A DNA stretch of 8,353 nucleotides, from contig DNNS01000174.1 of NCBI GenBank assembly GCA_003497555.1, positions 5,385-13,737 on the forward strand, in the 5' to 3' direction. The notes beneath the pieces are model-generated. The model was not told the origin of the DNA, searched no databases, and was given only the letters and a program-made list of their open reading frames with translations. This stretch comes from Spirochaetia bacterium. GTDB taxonomy: Bacteria > Spirochaetota > UBA12135. Shown here piece by piece: positions 5,822 through 8,353 of the stretch (its first letter is position 1; each line of letters opens with the position of its first letter). The translations under genes and the position numbers were made by a program.

Positions 5822-7444
5822 ATGAAGATAAAATTAATTTATCTGATTCTTATTTTTTTTATTATTTTTTCCTGTCAAAAAAAGAAAGCCCGTGAGCTGC
5901 TTACCGCAGGCATCAGCAGAGGGCCTTTTGTAGAAACGCTTTCCGTAAGCGGACTTTTAGAAGCTGCCGAATCTGTTGATGTTAATTCCCCGGGTTTTGA
6001 TCGGCAATTTATTCTTATTCATCTGATTCCGGAAGGAACCTATGTGAACAAGGGAGATTTGATTGCGCGTTTTGATACCGGCGATATTGACGAGCAGATA
6101 AAAAAACTCGAAGAACAGATAGAAACCCAGAGAAATGATATTGAAAATTTTCAGGCCAATATCCGGGAGAATATGATTGGTCTTTCCAATCAGTTAAGTG
6201 AAAAAATCAATACGCTTGACATTGAAATTGCCGGGCAGTCTGCCCTGCAGTTTGCTCCCAAAGTTGACCAGCTCAAGGGTGAACTGCAGCTATCCAGGCG
6301 TTATATGGATGTTTCCAATGCTGAAATAAAAATCCGGACAACCGCCAATAATGATACCATGGCTCTCCGCATAAAAAATAACAATTACGCCAAAGTCTGC
6401 AGGGATCGTGATGAATATCTACGCAGACGAGAATTTTATAATGTTTATGCTCCTACCAGGGGATTAATTGTATATCAGCCCAAAGGCCCCTGGACCAGGG
6501 AAAAAATCAGAGTCGGAGACCAGATCCGCAGGGGTTTTACCTATATTATTATACCGGATCTGGAAAAAATGCGCGTTAAAATAGAAATAAATGAAATAGA
6601 TGTTAACCGTATAAGAAAAAAAATGGCATGCGGGATTATTCTTGATGCCTTTCCTGAAAAAAAATTTACTGCAGAACTTGCAAGTATCGGCGCACTTGCT
6701 CATGCCAAGCATAACAATAATGAAATCATGGTGTTTGACGCTCTTGCTAATATCAAAGAAGTTGACACTGATGTGTTAAGGCCGGGTATGACTGCCAGGG
6801 TTGATATTATCCTTTCCTATCTGCCTGATGCCCGTTATATTCCTGTTGATACGGTGTTCTCAACCGACCGCAGGACCGGTAAGATATATATAAATACCGG
6901 AGGCAAGCCTGCAGCGCGAATGGTTTCTTTAGGCGAAAGAAATTCTGATTATATAGTTATCAAAGACGAACTTCCTCCTGATACCCAACTGCTGCTTTAC
7001 GATCCGGCAATCGAAGAAACCGAATTTAAAATTGATGAATATAAAATTATTAAAAAAGAACAAATGAATGACAAAACCGTCATAAACGCAATTTCGGAAG
7101 TTTCCAATCGGGAAAATTCCGAAGAAAGTGCCGTGCCGCCGGTAAAAACTAAAATCAAGCCCTCAAAACCTGATAAGGAACCAATTACTGCCGGGGCGCC
7201 GAAAGAAGATAACGGAACCAAAACTCAAGACGCGCATGAAAAAATTAAGAGCGCCAAGCCCTTTTCGCTAAATGCGCTGAAAACAGAGAAACCGGAACTT
7301 TATGAAAAAATAAAAAAATTCCTTGCTGAAAAAAAACTTGATGAAAAAGTTCTTCAGGATGCGGAAAAACGCCGGGAAATAATGCGTGAACTGGGGATAG
7401 GCCGGCAGCGCAGCGCAACAGGAGCAGCTGCAGAAAAAAAGTGA
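5822..7444 (+). CDS. HlyD/MacA-type periplasmic adaptor lipoprotein with long C-terminal tail
   Basis: This 540-residue protein should link an inner-membrane exporter to an outer-membrane channel. Its signal peptide (MKIKLIYLILIFFIIFSC) ends in a lipobox, so Cys18 is the probable lipid-modified residue. Next come the first half of the lipoyl hairpin (about 48-86, with IPEGTYVNKGDLIARFDTGD), a long coiled-coil (about 88-205), the second lipoyl half (206-245, YAPTRGLIVYQP), a beta-barrel (about 248-332, ending in VLRPGMTARVDIIL) and a membrane-proximal region to about 400. Residues 400-540 exceed the usual adaptor length: a Lys/Glu/Pro-rich linker, then charged helix-prone sequence (about 480-527). 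The MacB-like permease gene follows after 22 bp, which supports a MacA-like role. The substrate cannot be read from the sequence. No Shine-Dalgarno sequence is present; the ATG directly precedes the signal peptide. Confidence 0.9.
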   Translation: MKIKLIYLILIFFIIFSCQKKKARELLTAGISRGPFVETLSVSGLLEAAESVDVNSPGFDRQFILIHLIPEGTYVNKGDLIARFDTGDIDEQIKKLEEQIETQRNDIENFQANIRENMIGLSNQLSEKINTLDIEIAGQSALQFAPKVDQLKGELQLSRRYMDVSNAEIKIRTTANNDTMALRIKNNNYAKVCRDRDEYLRRREFYNVYAPTRGLIVYQPKGPWTREKIRVGDQIRRGFTYIIIPDLEKMRVKIEINEIDVNRIRKKMACGIILDAFPEKKFTAELASIGALAHAKHNNNEIMVFDALANIKEVDTDVLRPGMTARVDIILSYLPDARYIPVDTVFSTDRRTGKIYINTGGKPAARMVSLGERNSDYIVIKDELPPDTQLLLYDPAIEETEFKIDEYKIIKKEQMNDKTVINAISEVSNRENSEESAVPPVKTKIKPSKPDKEPITAGAPKEDNGTKTQDAHEKIKSAKPFSLNALKTEKPELYEKIKKFLAEKKLDEKVLQDAEKRREIMRELGIGRQRSATGAAAEKK

Positions 7445-7466
7445 AACAGCCGCCGGATATTTTTCC

Positions 7467-8353
7467 ATGAAACTTGTAATATTAAGCCTGGCTTTTGCCT
7501 TTGACGGCATCTCTACCCACAAACTCCGCAGTTTTCTCACCATGCTTGGAATTATTTTCGGCGTAGCTGCCGTGGTGTCCATGCTGGCTATCGGTACCGG
7601 GGCCCAGGATGAAATACTGCGTAAAATTTCCATTATGGGAATTGACAATATCTATCTTTATGACAATCGTGAAATCCGCGTACAGGAACTTTCCGGCGGC
7701 GGGAAATATGTCTCTTCCGGAATTTCAGAAGACGACATCAGGGCGCTTCAGGGTATTATCGGCAAATGGACGGAAATTGTTCCAATCATCGATAACACCA
7801 TGTCTTTACAGTTTAAAAATTACCGCGGGGAAAGTAAAACCGTAGGAACAGTACAAAAATATTTTGATATTCTGCATCTGGAATTACGGCTTGGCCGTTT
7901 TTTTACCGATTTGGAAACCGGTACTTCCGCCCAGGTTGCGGTTCTCGGGGGAGGGTTATATAATATTTTTAAACGCGAAGGAGAAGTGCTGGGAGAAAAA
8001 ATAAAAATCCGAGATGAATGGTTTACCATTGTAGGTATTCTTTTTTCCAAGGGCGCAGATGTAAAAAAAGATGACAATATGGATTACGAAGACTTTAATC
8101 ATAATATCTATATTCCCTTCGGCCATTCTTTACTGGCAAGCGGTGCTGATGCCTTTTCACCCGATGCTACCCGCATTATTATTCACTGCCGCAATAAAGA
8201 TCTGGTCGGTAAAATAGGAATTTTAGCCGAACGGATCTTTCTGCGCCGTCACCGCGGACTCCGTGATTTTAAAATTGTAATTCCGGAAGAACTGTTAAAA
8301 CAGCACCGCGATACCCAGGCGATTTTTGATTTGGTACTGGGAAGTATTGCCGG
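7467..8353 (+). CDS. MacB/FtsX-type ABC transporter permease (partial, cut by right edge)
   Basis: The frame is open for 295 codons to the window end. It begins MKLVILSLAFAFDGISTHKL, followed by RSFLTMLGIIFGVAAVVSMLAIGTGAQDEI, the typical first transmembrane segment of MacB/LolC-type permeases. A large periplasmic domain follows (about residues 50-270), with the MacB-core elements FDILHLELRLGRFF and VAVLGGG. The last residues, TQAIFDLVLGSIA, match the start of the second transmembrane segment; the rest is outside the window. No ATP-binding domain precedes the first membrane segment, so unlike E. coli MacB this is a permease-only subunit needing a separate ATPase, likely encoded downstream. 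Such permeases with a HlyD-type partner export peptides, antibiotics or lipoprotein-related substrates; which one cannot be told. The ATG at 7467 is the first usable start: a GTG at 7441 runs into a stop after nine codons. No Shine-Dalgarno sequence is seen. Confidence 0.9.
   Translation, partial: MKLVILSLAFAFDGISTHKLRSFLTMLGIIFGVAAVVSMLAIGTGAQDEILRKISIMGIDNIYLYDNREIRVQELSGGGKYVSSGISEDDIRALQGIIGKWTEIVPIIDNTMSLQFKNYRGESKTVGTVQKYFDILHLELRLGRFFTDLETGTSAQVAVLGGGLYNIFKREGEVLGEKIKIRDEWFTIVGILFSKGADVKKDDNMDYEDFNHNIYIPFGHSLLASGADAFSPDATRIIIHCRNKDLVGKIGILAERIFLRRHRGLRDFKIVIPEELLKQHRDTQAIFDLVLGSIA

Noticed and set aside
7441..7470. GTG at 7441 as the permease start
   Set aside because: That frame meets a TGA after nine codons; the ATG at 7467 leads directly into a typical MacB-type N-terminus.

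Overview
The window carries protein-coding genes from a diderm (outer-membrane) bacterium. Evidence is a lipoprotein efflux adaptor, a signal-peptide-bearing protein with the texture of an outer-membrane beta-barrel, and a MacB-type permease. A spirochaete or a neighbouring uncultured lineage is my best guess, mainly from the style of the acidic N-terminus at the left edge. No marker gene settles it. No rRNA, tRNA, CRISPR array, insertion sequence or phage gene was seen.

Layout. Left (1-529, minus strand): the N-terminal 44 codons of an unrecognised acidic protein, preceded by a small membrane-anchored SLBB-domain protein. These are transcribed leftwards from a good sigma70-type promoter at 596-624. 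Centre (634-5598, plus strand): a tight run of three genes. These are nadB (L-aspartate oxidase), an unknown probable outer-membrane protein overlapping nadB by 11 bp, and, 5 bp further on, an 834-residue DinG/XPD-family helicase with an intact RadC-like JAMM (JAB) domain at its N-terminus. An AT-rich gap (5599-5821) holds a roughly 150-bp imperfect palindrome with short tandem CACGAAA units, resembling a small non-autonomous repeat element. Right (5822-8353, plus strand): a HlyD/MacA-type periplasmic adaptor lipoprotein with a long charged C-terminal tail, then a MacB/FtsX-type permease without an N-terminal ATPase domain, cut by the window edge.

How the genes work together. The adaptor and permease form the start of an ABC-type export or efflux system whose ATPase should lie beyond the right edge. 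NadB starts de novo NAD synthesis, but nadA and nadC are not adjacent. The helicase is presumably a genome-maintenance enzyme. The nadB-OMP-helicase grouping has no obvious functional logic.

Most notable: the JAMM-helicase fusion, the palindromic element, and the near absence of Shine-Dalgarno sequences before the seven starts. No complete new system is evident; the fusion helicase is the strongest lead.
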